NCBI RefSeq assembly: GCF_958979055.1
Contig: NC_084894.1
Location: 1,865,001 to 1,929,000 of the forward strand
Reading direction: 5' to 3'
DNA from: Alnus glutinosa
Taxonomy: Eukaryota > Streptophyta > Magnoliopsida > Fagales > Betulaceae
DNA: 64,000 nt
The notes under the pieces are model-generated. The model did not search any database, was not told where the DNA came from, and was given only the letters and a program-made list of their open reading frames with translations. A program made the translations under genes and the position numbers. How positions within the stretch are numbered: position 1 is the stretch's first letter; the number at the start of each line of letters is the position of its first letter. This document shows positions 32,638 to 57,091 of this stretch, piece after piece.

Positions 32638-33005
32638 GTAATACCGGCCACACATGTGGCCACTAATAGTTAAAACACTCAGGTATTATTAGCGGTCACA
32701 TGTGTGACTGCTAATAATACCCGACTGTTTTAACTATTAGCTGCCACATACATGTCGCCGCTAATAGTCTAGTATTAGTGGCGACTTTAGACTCAGTTAA
32801 CAATTATTAGCGGAGGATAAAATTACTTTTAGCGGCGAATTTGGTGGCCACTATAAAACAATTATTAACGGTGAACAAAAAAAGTGGCCGCTAATAGTCT
32901 TTAGCGTCGGACAATTAGCGGCCAAATTTGCTGGCCGCTAATGAGCAAATTTTTTGTAGTGATGATCAAGGTTTAATTTGATATCAATATTATTTTCTGA
33001 CCCTT

Positions 33006-33733
33006 TGTTAGGTGTATAGTCCTTGTTAGGTATTGGGTTTGTTATGAAGTATTATCTATTAGGTTATTCAGTTTAATAGTATTTAATTGCTTTACTAGTT
33101 GGTCAGTTCATTAGTTTTTATTAGTTTACTATTATTGTGTGGCTAGATGTCTTATGTTTATCTTTTTGTGTTGTTATTTGGAAATGATTATGTTTATCTC
33201 TTTTATCTTTTTTAAGATCAAGTATGTTGTCAGCAGGTTATGTTATTGAGTTATGAGTCAAATGAAAGTTCTATTTTATTGTTGAATAAAAGTAATTAAT
33301 CAAGTAAATTATCAAACATTGTGTTTGTGAATTAAGAGGCCTCTAATTGCTCATAGGAGGCATAGGATTCCTCAAAAATCCTACCATATCTATCACTCTT
33401 GTCAAGTTCTCATCCTACGTTATGTAAGCACGTAACACCCTTTTATATGAAAATGAGAAAATAAATAAATAGCGAAATAAATAGAAAAAAAAAAAAAAAA
33501 GAAGAAGAAGAAGAAGAAGACAAGAATTTCATGTTGTTCGATCTATTACCTACGTCCATTGGTTACAATACAAAATATCCCTATTTATAAGGAGGTACAG
33601 TGAATACAAAATAGCAGGTGGAGAGAATAAAATCATATATATTTGAGTACAATCAAATATGATTCTAGGATATTATATTCAATTACAAGATAATATTCAA
33701 TGCTGAAATCAAATCCCATAATATATTCTAACA
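33006..33733 (-). mobile_element. Probable solo LTR (copia-like) in intron 4 of copy 2
   Basis: Read on the minus strand, the segment opens TGTTAGAATATATTATGGGA, has a TATAAATAGGG box (plus about 33580), and ends CCTAACA. That is the look of a copia-type LTR. It separates sequence homologous to copy 1 intron 4 on both sides. No clean target repeat is seen and a second TGTTAGG at 33024 makes the plus-strand left limit uncertain. Confidence 0.55.
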
Positions 33734-34095
33734 CTATATATATAAAATTATAACAAGTTTATTTGGGGTTTAAATTTTAGAAGGAAAGCTAAGTGGGGGT
33801 GTGAACATGGAAGGCATCAAATATTACAACAACCTCATCAATGAGCTCCTGCATATAGGTCACACAATATCATAAGTCCATCACAATTAATATATATTAC
33901 CATTCATATCTATTTATCACACATATTTTATATCGCCCAACATGGATGACATGTTTTAAGTAGTGGCTAACATAGAAAGCTAGCTACTTAAATCACCTCA
34001 CATCAGCTAGTATAAAATAAGTGTAATAAATGAATGTGAAGAATAACATTTATCTTTCATCATATGTTGTCAACCTATATAACTTACGCTTATAA

Positions 34096-34209
<114 letters not shown>

Positions 34210-36039
34210 TAAGTGACTAACTCTAGATCACATTGTTTATTTGCCCCTTAATTTTGTCCATCTGATCAGTAGACTTTTTTCCCCCCCTTTTTTTGTAATA
34301 GTAATATCATATTCCCCATGGGTTTCAACTTGCAACCTCTAAGCACGTTTCTTTTCAGTGATGACTTTAGGGAGTATGCTGAGCTTTGCTTCAAGGAATT
34401 TGGTGATCGTGTAAAGCATTGGATCACACTAAATGAGCCATGGAGCTACAACAATGGTGGTTATGCAAGCAGGCAAATAGCACCTAGTCGATGTTCCAGT
34501 TGGCAAAATCTGAACTGCACTGGTGGAGATTCAGGCACAGAGCCATATTTGACTTCTCATTACTAGCTTCTTGCTCATGTAGCCGCTGTTCAAGTTTACC
34601 AGCATAATTACCAGGTTCCATCCTACTCTAAATGATATTATTCAAAACTTTTGGGTACTTGTATGAAAAGCCTATATTAGTTAGGGGTAATTATATAATA
34701 TCTTATCTCATTTTCATGATCTCAACTCTAACCCCCGAATTTCGGGTTGAATTCATGTCGGATTTGTGGATCCTGTAAAAAACTGTTAATTGATCCTAAT
34801 GTTATCAAACACTGCCAATGTTTTTGTCAATCTTGACTGAATTTTTTTAAATTTGATAGATACAGTTTTTGTTACACACATATTACTAATTGGTTATTAT
34901 TTGAACTTCAAGTACAAATTCTTTTTGCTCTACTATTGTATAATTGGGAGAATTTCTTAATCAATGTTCATTTTGTTCAGGCAGCACAAAAAGGTATTAT
35001 TGGGATTACGTTACTTCCAATTATGCAACCAAGGAGCCAACTCACCTCAACTTAATTCTGGAAATCCAAGCTACTTGACAGATTCTCTTGCTAATCTCAC
35101 CAGTAAGTAAATATACAACACTTTGAATCAATTTTTATGGCCGGCTTTCTTATGTATCTTAATTATACTAACCTTTGTCGTGGCAACTGAGCGCAATGGG
35201 ATCCCCATTGGTTCATAGGTGTGTGCTAAATCTACCAACATTTATTTTTTACCTTGTTGAAGCCAATTTAATTAATATCCTAACACTTTCCCATGCAAAA
35301 TATTTAATTAAAAATGGAAGATGAATGAGATAGACAAAGTTTGAATTCAAAACCTTTGTTTCGATATCATGTTAAATCATCATTATCTATATAATTAAAA
35401 TTTTCTCTAAATCACAGGCTGCATCAAGTTGGCTCTTTGTTTACCCTAGAGGACTTCTGCATCTTTTGCTTTATGTCAAGGGAAAGTACCATAATCCGCT
35501 AATATATATTACCGAGAATGGTAAGTTTCATATTTTTTTTTTGTTCAATTATTTTCACATAACTTCATGACAAATTGGAATAGAGTGGTACCATTAGATG
35601 TCCCATTTGAACCTAAATATCTACAAGTATATTGTAGGTATTGATGAGGTCAATAATGCCACCTTGTCGCTTGAGGAAGCCCTTGTGGACAACCAAAGAA
35701 TTGAGTATTACTATAGCCATCTTCGATATCTTTGGAGGGCTATCAAGTAAGTTCTTAATAATGAATAGAAATCCACAACAGTTTTACTGCTTGAATTGTT
35801 AGCAATTCAGGTAACAAATGTGAGAAATTTTTTTTTGAAATTCACATACCCATACAAATCTTGAGTAGCACATTTTTTGCTCGGACAGGTGAACCCAATC
35901 AAAAGAAGTCTTTCACACTTGTTGTCTGAATTGCTAAAAATATGAATCCCCTTTAACAATAACTCTCTCTTGCTCTCAAATCTTGTTGGCTTTGACTCGT
36001 TTTTGTTTTGGGAACAGAAAAGGTGTAAACATTAAATGA

Positions 36040-36183
<144 letters not shown>

Positions 36184-36186
36184 TAG

Positions 36187-36776
36187 ACATAACGATTGAT
36201 GCTCATGATGTATTAATAATTCTTCTCCATCTATATGCTCTATAAATAGTTTGATTTCTATTTGTACATACTCATGAAATGGATTTATACATTCTACATG
36301 AGAAGGCACTTCAATTTTTAGAAATCAATGCAAAAATAATATTACGCCATGCATATGGCATAATATTTAAATTTTCCTGTCAAATTTTGTTGAATTTTTT
36401 TCAATCCATTTTGTATCACATGACACTAATATATGGACTATCAGCTGAGTTTATAATGAGATCAAAGATAATAAGACAATGAGAGAAGGGAGCAAATTAA
36501 GATATGTATGTTAAGAAAAAGCTCATAGGGCAAGGTCATCAATGATAAAATAGTATTTTTTGTGTACTTTAATATGAGCAGCCCCAATTTAAGGTTAGTT
36601 TCTTAAATTACTACTTATTTCAAAATGATTGATTTTAATCATTTAATTATTATTCTAATACTTCTTCTCACATGCGGGCTCAGATTCTCCCTTAATAAGT
36701 AAGATCCAATACATAAAATATTTAATTAAAATAAAATGTAAATGACAAAAACAAAATTCAAACTAAGCTTCAAATC
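36187..36776. other. Spacer after copy 2
   Basis: 3' flank of the pseudogene, AT-rich; no gene or delimited element. Confidence 0.5.
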
Positions 36777-36791
36777 AAAGCCACATGGGAA

Positions 36792-37793
36792 AAATCCTTG
36801 AGGCTTCGCCCCCAACTCTCTCTACAACTCCCTCCATTAAACTTGTCATGGGAGAGCAGCTCCAAGCTTTTGGAGCTTCTCTCCCCCCCTCTTTTCTTCT
36901 CCTGTCTTCTTCTCTCCATCCTGTTTACCCTGCACATGCCTTCTTTGAGGTCCTTATCTTTGTTTGTGATACTTTTCTTGTTAGATTTCTCACTAGCCCC
37001 TCCTCAGACTTGTTGCTATAGCATCATTGGTGGGTTTTTTTCCTCCATCGGATCGGCCTGGTGTGCTTCCTCCCGTTCATGGCCGTGGATCCCTTAGTAT
37101 TTTGAAGTTTTTAGATCTGAGGTTTTTCACCTTAGATCTACTAACTTCAGAAGACCTTTCCACCAAGCGACCCACTCCATCGGAACCACAGCTCTTCCCC
37201 CTTCAACCCACTGTCAGCCGTTTCATCGCCCGGCACTTCGGTGTTGGCGCGTGCAGCCCACGCTCCAGATCTGGACACTGAGCGCACTGATTCACACCAC
37301 TATCTGCTGCCAAGAAGAATTTCCAACAAGGTTTCTTCACCTCTGATGCTTTGTGATAGGTTTATGCTTTATGTTTTTCCTTATCTATATTTTTTCTTTG
37401 CTGGGTTATGGTCTCTTTTAGAGATCCGTTTGCTGGAAGTTTTGTTATGTTATTTGTGGTGCCAATCCTCTTCTATATTCAGATTAGTGGCCACCCAACC
37501 CTCTCAAAGGGTTTGTTTTGGACCTGGTTGAAGTCTTTTGTATAGGTCATGCCCCTGTTCACCACTGATTTGGTTTTTAATCCGCCTTGTGCCGACCAAG
37601 CCTTGGCTTTGTTCAAGGCAAATAGGGCCGAAACATTTTCAGTTTCTCTGGAACTGAAAACTCACCATTTACTCGTTGGTTACCATGTTACTCTTCACGT
37701 TGGTAAAACTTTTTTCAGATTTGGGTTTATTGTTGGAGAACCCACTCCTCTGCATTAATATTTGTATCCTTTCCGGTTGAATGAGAATTCGTA

Positions 37794-37835
<42 letters not shown>

Positions 37836-37836
37836 A
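36792..37836 (+). mobile_element. Poly-A retroposon (LINE-derived or SINE-like)
   Basis: The segment ends in a ~36-A tail (37797-37833). It is bounded by a 15-bp direct repeat with one mismatch: AAAGCCACATGGGAA (36777-36791) and AAAGCTACATGGGAA (37837-37851). This is the signature of target-primed reverse transcription. The body is GC-richer than its surroundings and carries short open frames (36785-37758), but no reverse transcriptase or endonuclease motif. I infer a truncated LINE or a non-autonomous derivative. Confidence 0.85.
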
Positions 37837-38135
37837 AAAGCTACATGGGAACTCATGCACGAGGCAAGCCCGAGTCTTGGACCTGCAAAAACAAAGGAAG
37901 AGAGGTTGTGAGAGAGATTGGCCCAAACGAGCTGAGGGAGGGGGAGATCGATCTTTGGGCCTTTGCAAAAGGAAATTTAGTCTCAATAACATAGCAAGAA
38001 ATGTAAATCTGGCCCAGACATTTGTTGTATGTATTTTTATTTTTGAGAGACCAATAATCATTTAAATTTTGTTTTGTTTTGTTTTTGTCTTTTTCTTTTG
38101 GGAAATATCATTTCCCTTTTCTTTTAGTGCTCCAC

Positions 38136-38143
38136 TACAAAAA
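38136..38143 (+). promoter_or_regulatory. Altered TATA position of copy 3
   Basis: At the place of the family TATA box the sequence is CTACAAAAAGGCC instead of CTATAAAAAGGCC, so TATA has become TACA, 45 bp before the ATG. No replacement TATAAA is seen in the next 60 bp upstream. Confidence 0.6.
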
Positions 38144-38180
38144 GGCCAACGAAAAAATTCCAGCCAGGGAAACCAAAACT

Positions 38181-44321
<6,141 letters not shown>

Positions 44322-44396
44322 TAGACATGCAACAATCCTCATGTTTAAACAATCGATCTACTAATATTGGATCGTGTCCAAAACATGCATCAACAC

Positions 44397-44402
44397 AATA
44401 AA
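44397..44402 (+). terminator. Polyadenylation signal of copy 3
   Basis: AATAAA 76 bp after the stop codon, in the 3' flank of copy 3. Confidence 0.5.
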
Positions 44403-45528
44403 CTTATGATGATCATTTGATGAAATGTTTTATATGACACTACATTAATTAACTTATTGTGAAATCTTACACTGATCTGAGTTCTTATCACCTGTTCCCG
44501 ATTTCTCCTAATGATTGTAAGCAGCTAATCGTAATGCGGGCTAGCTTGAATGTCCTGCTAACTGCAGGCAAGCTCAAATATATAAGTTATCTATACAGCA
44601 CTTTATAATCGTTTTTCTCATCTTTTACCACCTATATATATATATATAATTGGGACGTACATTACCAAACTTAAAATCTTAAAACTATAAGTTTGAATCC
44701 AATTATATTATATATTCGAGAAAAAAACTCTACTTAACCTCTCAAATTGGTCTCAACTTGTAATGTTTCTTCTAAACTTTTAATTTTTGCAATGTATGTA
44801 CTATGCTTAACTGCCAAAGGGGTTAAGTGAAAAATACCTTACATGAGATAAATAATTAAAAAAAAATTAAAGAGGGAAAAAAAATTTAGAACGAAAAAAG
44901 AAGCAAAAAAAAATAGAAAAAAAAAAAAACATAGATTCAAAACAAGGAGAGGATAATTTTAGAAAAAGAATAAGAAAAGGAAAATATTTAGAAAAATAAA
45001 TGAAAAGGAAAAAAAAATGGGGAAAGTACACTTTACCCCCTAATATATTAACGTATTGGCAATTTGACGTCCAATGTTTAAAAATTGGTAGATAACCTCC
45101 TTAATATAACAAATTTTGGCACTTTAAACTTTCCGTCGGCTTAATCCGTCCAAAGAGACGGAAAAGATGTCACATGCGTTGCACATGACACTAAAAGCTT
45201 AGCTAGCTTTTCAAAAATACCCCCGTTCAAAACGGTGAGTTTCCACTCTACACTCTCATACATAGCAACTAAGTTCCAAGTCGAGTCGTACCCGCCATCG
45301 ACGAGTCTCCAGCGGAGCTAGTTGTGGACACGGAGAAGTTCTCGGTGGTGTCATCGCCATCGAACGATACTCAGCCAACGTAGGAAGAGTTGGCGGCCAA
45401 GGCAATCATCCCCGTAAAGAAAGAGTTTCTTTGTCCTCCACCTCTACCGGTCTTCAGTACGTAGATGTGGTCGTTTCCAGCAAAGACTCCACGACCCATA
45501 TATATAGGACTTAGGAGTAACAGCAGCA

Positions 45529-45975
45529 ATGGTGACAACACAGTTCGTGGACGTGGGCATGAACACTATATTAAAAGCTGCCATGATCGTAGGGATGAGT
45601 AACTTTGTTTTTGTTGTTTACTAAAACGCCCTTGCCATCTTCGTCCTTCTTGCAGCTTCCATCATCTTTTACAGGTTCACATATTCATCTACTCCAACTC
45701 TCCTAACTCAACAACTACTTTGCACTGCACAGTACTCTTCTTTAACATTTTCTTTTTTACTTTGATTTGCAGAAAAAGAAGTCTTCCTCCAGTAACTTCT
45801 TCAATTTTGTGTAGAATCTTTCTTCTTGGCCTGCTAAGGTGCTTTTCTTGTTTAATTGAGATAATAGGAGTTCAATACACACTCAGTTACTCACTCACCA
45901 TAGCCATGGCGACCCATTTCAAGCTCCACCCATTCGCTATCATTCTCATTCTCCTCTTAAGGGTTGTGCATGTTC
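45529..45975 (+). pseudogene. Captured WAT1-related (EamA/nodulin MtN21) transporter fragment
   Basis: Two exon pieces (45529-45674 and 45773 to about 45975) are joined by a GT-AG intron. The first encodes LKAAMIVGMSNFVFVVY, a stop (TAA 45622-45624), then NALAIFVLLAASIIFYR, which is the typical first helices of plant WAT1-related membrane transporters. The second begins RKRSLPPVTSSILCRIFLLG, the family's next segment, then drifts away from the expected helix. It is truncated and not functional. Confidence 0.75.
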
Positions 45976-46239
45976 TCGTGTCTTTGTTTAGAAATGCTTA
46001 ACTTGGACTCTTAATACTGTGCATGTTCTAGTTATGGCTGGCTTAATTCAGTCAGGGTAGTCTAGAAGTTGCATGAGAATTGCAAAAACAGAGAAAGAGA
46101 TGATGAAAATGAGCTCCAAGTGCAAAAACAGGTCATCTGTTCGCACACTATAAAACAGGGGAGAATAGAGGATGAAAATGACCGCTTGTGCTGCCTTGTT
46201 GGTGGCGAGGCAGCAACAAATGAGACCCACAAGCAACAT

Positions 46240-46905
46240 GAAGGCCCATGCTGAGCCTAAAGCTTGTGCCCAGTTCAAGTAATGCTCCATCTTGATGATT
46301 GTTCCCTGTTGCCGCTTCCTTTCCTTCCTTCACTGCCTTGAGAATCAAAGTTCGGACCTTTTTTTCTAGCCTCCATGTTTCTCTGTTACTCTTAGTTGGA
46401 AGATACTGTAAGTGCTTGGGTTGGAAAAGATTAAACCTCACTCCAGGAATACCCTTTGCAACCTTTTTAGACATGTGCTCTTGAAGTGCTCTAAGCTTTA
46501 AAAAGACCTCTTCCCCTTTGGAATAGCTGCTCCCAAAGCAGGCTCTTGAAATCACATCTCCGAAAAAGCTTCTCATATATTCATCAATGTGAATATCTGC
46601 AACTCCACCCTCACTTTCTACCCTCCATGAGTTCACTACTGTCATCGACGACTCCACCATTATGATCATCATGCCCTACATACTGGAATCACATTCATTA
46701 GCGTTAGCTTCATATTTTTCAGAAAAGTGTAGTCATGTACGTTAAATATGAAGCATATATACCTTAACCTTCTCCATATATAGTTCGGGAGCAATGATTT
46801 TCCTCTGGTGAGCCCATTTTGCTTCATTTGATGTCACGATCCCTTGGCCAACCAAAGGATCACTACGCTCTTTGGATTGATTGGAAGGCCTTCCAAAGTC
46901 TAAGG
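46240..46905 (-). pseudogene. Captured cytochrome P450 fragment (CYP714-like)
   Basis: On the minus strand, 46905-46763 encodes GRPSNQSKERSDPLVGQG then AKWAHQRKIIAPELYMEKVK before a GT donor. After an intron, 46682 to about 46240 encodes GGVADIHIDEYMRSFFGDV followed by ISRACFGSSYSKGEEVFLKL and a long helix-rich stretch. W-(A)-H-QRKIIAPE and DVISRACFGSSY are signatures of CYP72-clan P450s, closest to CYP714. The heme-binding Cys region is absent, and the frame degrades near the I-helix. Confidence 0.8.
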
Positions 46906-47226
46906 AAGTGCATATGCTTAGAGGATTCCGGAGTAGCAAAAGGGGTGAAGAACTACACCGAGCAACAGTTACTAGCCGTTGAAGAGTGTAGTTCTTCACG
47001 AAAGAACTGATCATGGATGGTTGAGATCAAGTGTAGGTCATGTACAACAGGTTCTCAGGTTATTTGTTATCACTGTTTTTCTTCCAACAGGTTGTTGTAC
47101 TGCACTACGTAGCAGAACTGAACAAAACCAGGCTTGCAGGAAATCAAGGAGGGAAATAATACAAACGCTGCGTTTTCACTTCTTGGGACTTTTTATACAC
47201 GTCTATTGTTGAACATGCAAAATGGA

Positions 47227-47327
47227 GAGGTCGGTTTCCAAGCCAAGAAGGTTCAGGGCTCGGCTAAATTCATCGACGGTGATGATGCCATCGTTGTTCT
47301 TGTCAAAGAGATCAAATATGCGGCGGT
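47227..47327 (-). pseudogene. Captured calmodulin-like EF-hand fragment
   Basis: The minus strand reads [20 protein letters not shown] then [10 protein letters not shown], one EF-hand loop with [12 protein letters not shown] ligands. It resembles plant CML proteins. Only this hand is recognisable. Nearby frames to 48265 on either strand are not identified and could hold the rest of the locus. Confidence 0.7.
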
Positions 47328-48482
47328 GAAGACTGAAGATGAAGGCTATCTCAGTGAAAATGTGATACATATTGTGAATACAGTGAATATTTGACGCCGG
47401 AACAGAATAGCGATTATTCTGTAGGCTAATCAGTAAGTAATTTGCAAGGAAGAAACAAGAAATTCACCCCAAAACAGAGATAAAACTCTGAAATTTGATA
47501 ATTGATCAATAACAATGAACTGTCGAAAAACACCCACAAGCCGGGCTTAAATAGCTGAAAATTAGGTTTAGGAGAATTTTTGCCAAAAATAGCAAAATCC
47601 TGAAAACCCTAATAAAACGAAATACTTAATAAAATAATTATTCTGTCGAAAATCTGGTCCAAATCGGGCTCAGAATCACCTCCAAAACAATAAGCGAAAA
47701 GTTACCATAAATGGCAAAAAATATCTAAAATTAAGGTTTTGACAAGGAAAACAGCGGATTTTGGGGCTCGAAACGAGGCGCACCGAGCGAAGCTGGTGGC
47801 CACGACGTGCGCGCCGAAGAGAGCTTTCCGAATTGGGGTCATATGCGCGAAACAGATACACGTAGCCAAAGTTATGGCCAAATTACTGCGGCGCACTCGG
47901 AAATTGCCCCAATTAGGTCAGATTACGATTTCTTGCTAATTTTGCGCTGATCCGCCTGCTCCAAGTAATTCAGCGCCTTTATTGTGCAATCTGACAAATC
48001 AGCGTCATCAGACTCGGACCCTCCTGCATCAATATTGAAGTCGTTGGTGCCGGTGATGAGCCTTGCCGGTAAGTCATTGGCGAAGTTGGAGAGCTCGTTG
48101 ATGGCAACCTGGCTCCCAAATAGCAAGGTACCCGATTCCAGGACGGGAAGGGGCGGCCCGGGTCGGGGTCGTAGGCACGCTGCAGAAACCGAGTCGGAGG
48201 ATGGAGCCTCTCAAGGACCCAAACACGGGAGACCCGATTGGAATGTTCCAGGAGAATGGCAAAGCTAGAGCTTGGGAGAGGAGAGCTTGAAGATGGTCCC
48301 AGGTGTGAAACTTACTGTTTTGAATAGGGGTATTAAAAAAGCTAAGCTTTAAGTGGTGACGTGCGTTGGACGTAACCTCTTTTCCGTCTCTTTGGACAGA
48401 TTAAGACAGAAGGTTTAAAGTACCAAAGTTGGTTATATTAGGGGGGTTATCTACCAATTTTTAAGGAGAGTAAAATGTACTT

Positions 48483-48527
<45 letters not shown>

Positions 48528-48689
48528 ATATGAAGAGAACAAAAGCCATAAAATACGGTTTTTTTTTTTTTTTTTTTTTTTGGTCATTTGGGGCATAGAA
48601 GGCGAGCATTGCACCCCCTTTGGTAGTTAAGTAGGTGCTAAAATCAAAAGTTTAAGGGGACATTACAGTTTATGAGATGACGAATAGGG

Positions 48690-49165
48690 TAAAGTCCACA
48701 AATTCTCCTCAAACTTTCACTCAATTGACAATGTTTCCCATAAACTTTCAATTTAGACAATGTCCCCCCCCCCCCCAAAAAAAAAACTATCAAAAATTGC
48801 CAATGTTCCCACCAATAACGAAAATACCCTTAATAAAATTAAAAAAATACAAAAAAGTAAAACTAAAAACTAAAATAAAAAATAAATACATAAAAACCAA
48901 GGGTGGCCAAATTTAAAAATAAAAATTAAAAAGCTTTCGTTTTTTTTTTTCTAATTAATTTTTTTTTTTAAGGAAATTAAAAATTTTTCATTTTTTTTTT
49001 AAATTAAAATTTTCAAACTTATAAGGGTATTTTTGTTTTATTGAAAAAAAAAATTAGGGTATTTTTTGTCTTTTTGCTGGTCTTAGAAGGGACATTGACA
49101 ATATTTTGATAGCTTGGGAGAGAGACATTGCCAATTAGGTGATAGTTTGAGAAAATATATAAATT
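48690..49165. mobile_element. Foldback MITE (acaatgtctcc family)
   Basis: The left arm (TCAAACTTTCACTCAATTGA, CAATGTTTCCC) pairs with the right arm (TTGCCAATTAGGTGATAGTTTGA; GGGACATTGACAATA) as an imperfect inverted repeat. The centre is A/T homopolymer-rich. No clear target repeat. The frame at 48677-48916 is not a gene. Confidence 0.6.
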
Positions 49166-49169
49166 TTTT

Positions 49170-51000
49170 CTTAAAAGTATAATTTCTCCATTATATTAGA
49201 TTAATAATTCATATTTATTATATCTATATAAGGTGAGACTTAATCTTGTATATATACTCGCACGTACATACATCATGTATACTTACAATTTCCCCCCTCA
49301 CATGTGACTCCATCGTGACATCGATATACTTCCCTTTTAGCAGATGGAACTGCATGCCATCGGACTTTTCGTCGACTTAATCAATTGCCGGCATTGACTA
49401 GCCGACTTGTTCACACAAGTCACAACCAACAGACGTTTGGATCGAAGGAATAACCGGCATACTCGCAAACGAGACCCCACAGAAAAACTAACACATACAA
49501 GAAGACATACAGGCCGGAGTACTAAAATTAAAAAGAAAAGTAGCTAGTCTCTCTGCAACAATAACCTAGAGCAAGTATTGTGTCTATATATATGATTGTA
49601 TATAAATTCAGCTATATGGTTCTTATTTACAATATTTGACTTTCTTTTAATTTTTTTTGGATTTTCATTTCCCTGTAATATTTCGGTTAGAAATCAGAGA
49701 TAAAAAAACGAAGAAAGTAAACAATAAAAGAAAAAAAAAATTTGTACCAACTATATGTATTTATTGATGCCTGATCGATTTACATGATGGAGTATTTATA
49801 AAAGAAAAATAGGAGACATATATAATCGGTGGGAATTAACTGCGTGATTATTCTATACATACATGGAAGACATTTCTGTAAAAAGGAAGATCGATATTAT
49901 ATCTTTCTTTCTGGAAACTTGGTAGCCGGTAGGTGAGCGATATAATGAAAGAATTGGTGCAAATTGTCTTATTTTTAGTGTATGAGTAAAGTGTTTGGTT
50001 TTACAATATAGATACAAGGCAAGTAACCATCCATGGGAACTATTTGTGGGCGTACATACATATGAAAGCAGGAATGTTGTGATGCTTGTTATATATGTAA
50101 CAGAAGGAAGTAGCTAGCCGTTGGTGGTGATATTAAGAGAAACAAATCAGTGTAGCCGTTGGTGGCCGGAGAAGATTTCTGTAGCCGTTGGAGAGGCTTA
50201 AGCTGTCGTGGGATCCCGTGGTGATTGGTACGTGGCTTAAGCTTGTCTGGACCATGAGCTGGACTCATGGTATATATTCTCGCTTACATTTAATTCCTGG
50301 CTAGAGATTCCTTGGTTAATTTGTCGTAGGTGCGCAGACCTTGCTCTTAGAGTCTTAATTGCTTTCCTCTTTGCTCAAATTTCCTTCATCGACAATTTCA
50401 GCTTAAAAACTACTCCATGCTCACCAAAACCATCAATATATAATTGAATCACCGCAATAGTTAAAAAGCTCCGGAAATACTTTATGAAAATCGGTTCTCT
50501 TACTATATATCAACACTTATTTAATTATTGTAATTTTTTTTTATTTTATAGATTAATTATTGTAAATTTTGATGTGACGGCATGAGTAATTATATTTCTA
50601 ATTTGTTTGTTTCTCTTTTTTTAGTACAATTAAATTAAATAATTTAATGTTATTATATATGTAAATAGGAGGACAACTTAGTCTATAAAAACGTCATATA
50701 TTCATTTGTATGTGAGAAGTACAATTTTTTTTTTTTAATTACAAGAACAAAGTTGAAAGAAATTTTTATAAAAAAAAAATGCATTTGCTCTTTTAACTTC
50801 GTCTTTGGAACTGAAAAAAATAAAAAATAAAAGTGCTTCTTACATGTTAAGGAATACATGACATTTTTATAAATTAGATTAAAGAAAATTTTTCCAACCC
50901 AATTTGAAGGAAATATTTGTCCTTGTCATATTATGATTCGAAGGGCGCGCATACATGTCCCCTTATTTTATTTATTTTTTCTTTTGAACTAAATTATTTA
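49170..51000. other. Spacer upstream of copy 4
   Basis: No gene or delimited transposon. A GTAGCCGTTGG motif recurs three times between 50111 and 50192. Confidence 0.5.
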
Positions 51001-51009
51001 GCACTTCTC

Positions 51010-51017
51010 TATAAAAA
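51010..51017 (+). promoter_or_regulatory. TATA box of copy 4
   Basis: TATAAAAA followed by GGCC, 45 bp before the ATG at 51055; leader ends GATAACCAAAAGCAGT, the family pattern. Confidence 0.75.
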
Positions 51018-51054
51018 GGCCTATCCAAAGCTGCAGAGGATAACCAAAAGCAGT

Positions 51055-57091
<6,037 letters not shown>

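Larger units (their letters stand above)
25577..32961. mobile_element. Non-autonomous CACTA element in intron 4 of copy 2
   Basis: It begins CACTACAAGAAATTTG and ends CAAATTTTTTGTAGTG, an inverted pair with the CACTA hallmark. It is flanked by the 3-bp repeat ATG (25574-25576, 32962-32964). Subterminal regions (25590-25960, 26290-26400, 28665-28790, 32640-32945) hold many ATTAGCGGCCAC / GTGGCCGCTAAT motifs in both orientations, typical of CACTA transposase-binding repeats. No transposase is visible in 7385 bp. The interior holds a GATCGATC satellite, exon-like host sequence and a nested hAT element. Confidence 0.95.
45021..48484. mobile_element. Mutator-like element carrying host gene pieces (Pack-MULE type)
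   Basis: Long inverted terminal repeats are visible: about 45021-45250 on the left and 48303-48484 on the right. They share GAAAGTACA-TTTAC, AAAAATTGGTAGATAACC, GTCCAAAGAGACGGAAAAGA, AAGCTTAGCT and ATTCAAAAC. The left arm has ~36 bp missing from the right. Poly-A/T at both edges hides the target repeat. No transposase is present. Between the arms lie fragments of a WAT1-like transporter (+), a CYP714-like P450 (-) and a calmodulin-like EF-hand protein (-), with introns retained. This combination defines a Pack-MULE. Confidence 0.85.
44735..48675. mobile_element. Older foldback MITE interrupted by the Pack-MULE
   Basis: 44735-44825 (TAATGTTTCTTCTAAACTTT, later CTGCCAAAGGGGTTAAG) pairs as an inverted repeat with 48598-48672 (CCCTTTGGTAGTTAAG, later AAAAGTTTAAGGGGACATTA). 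The arms belong to the same family as 48690-49165 and 54628-55034. I infer that the Mutator-like element at 45021-48484 landed inside this earlier MITE. Confidence 0.6.

Noticed and set aside
36785..37758. Chain of short plus-strand frames that might be a gene
   Set aside because: No splice logic or domain; the segment is a poly-A retroposon with direct repeats at both ends.
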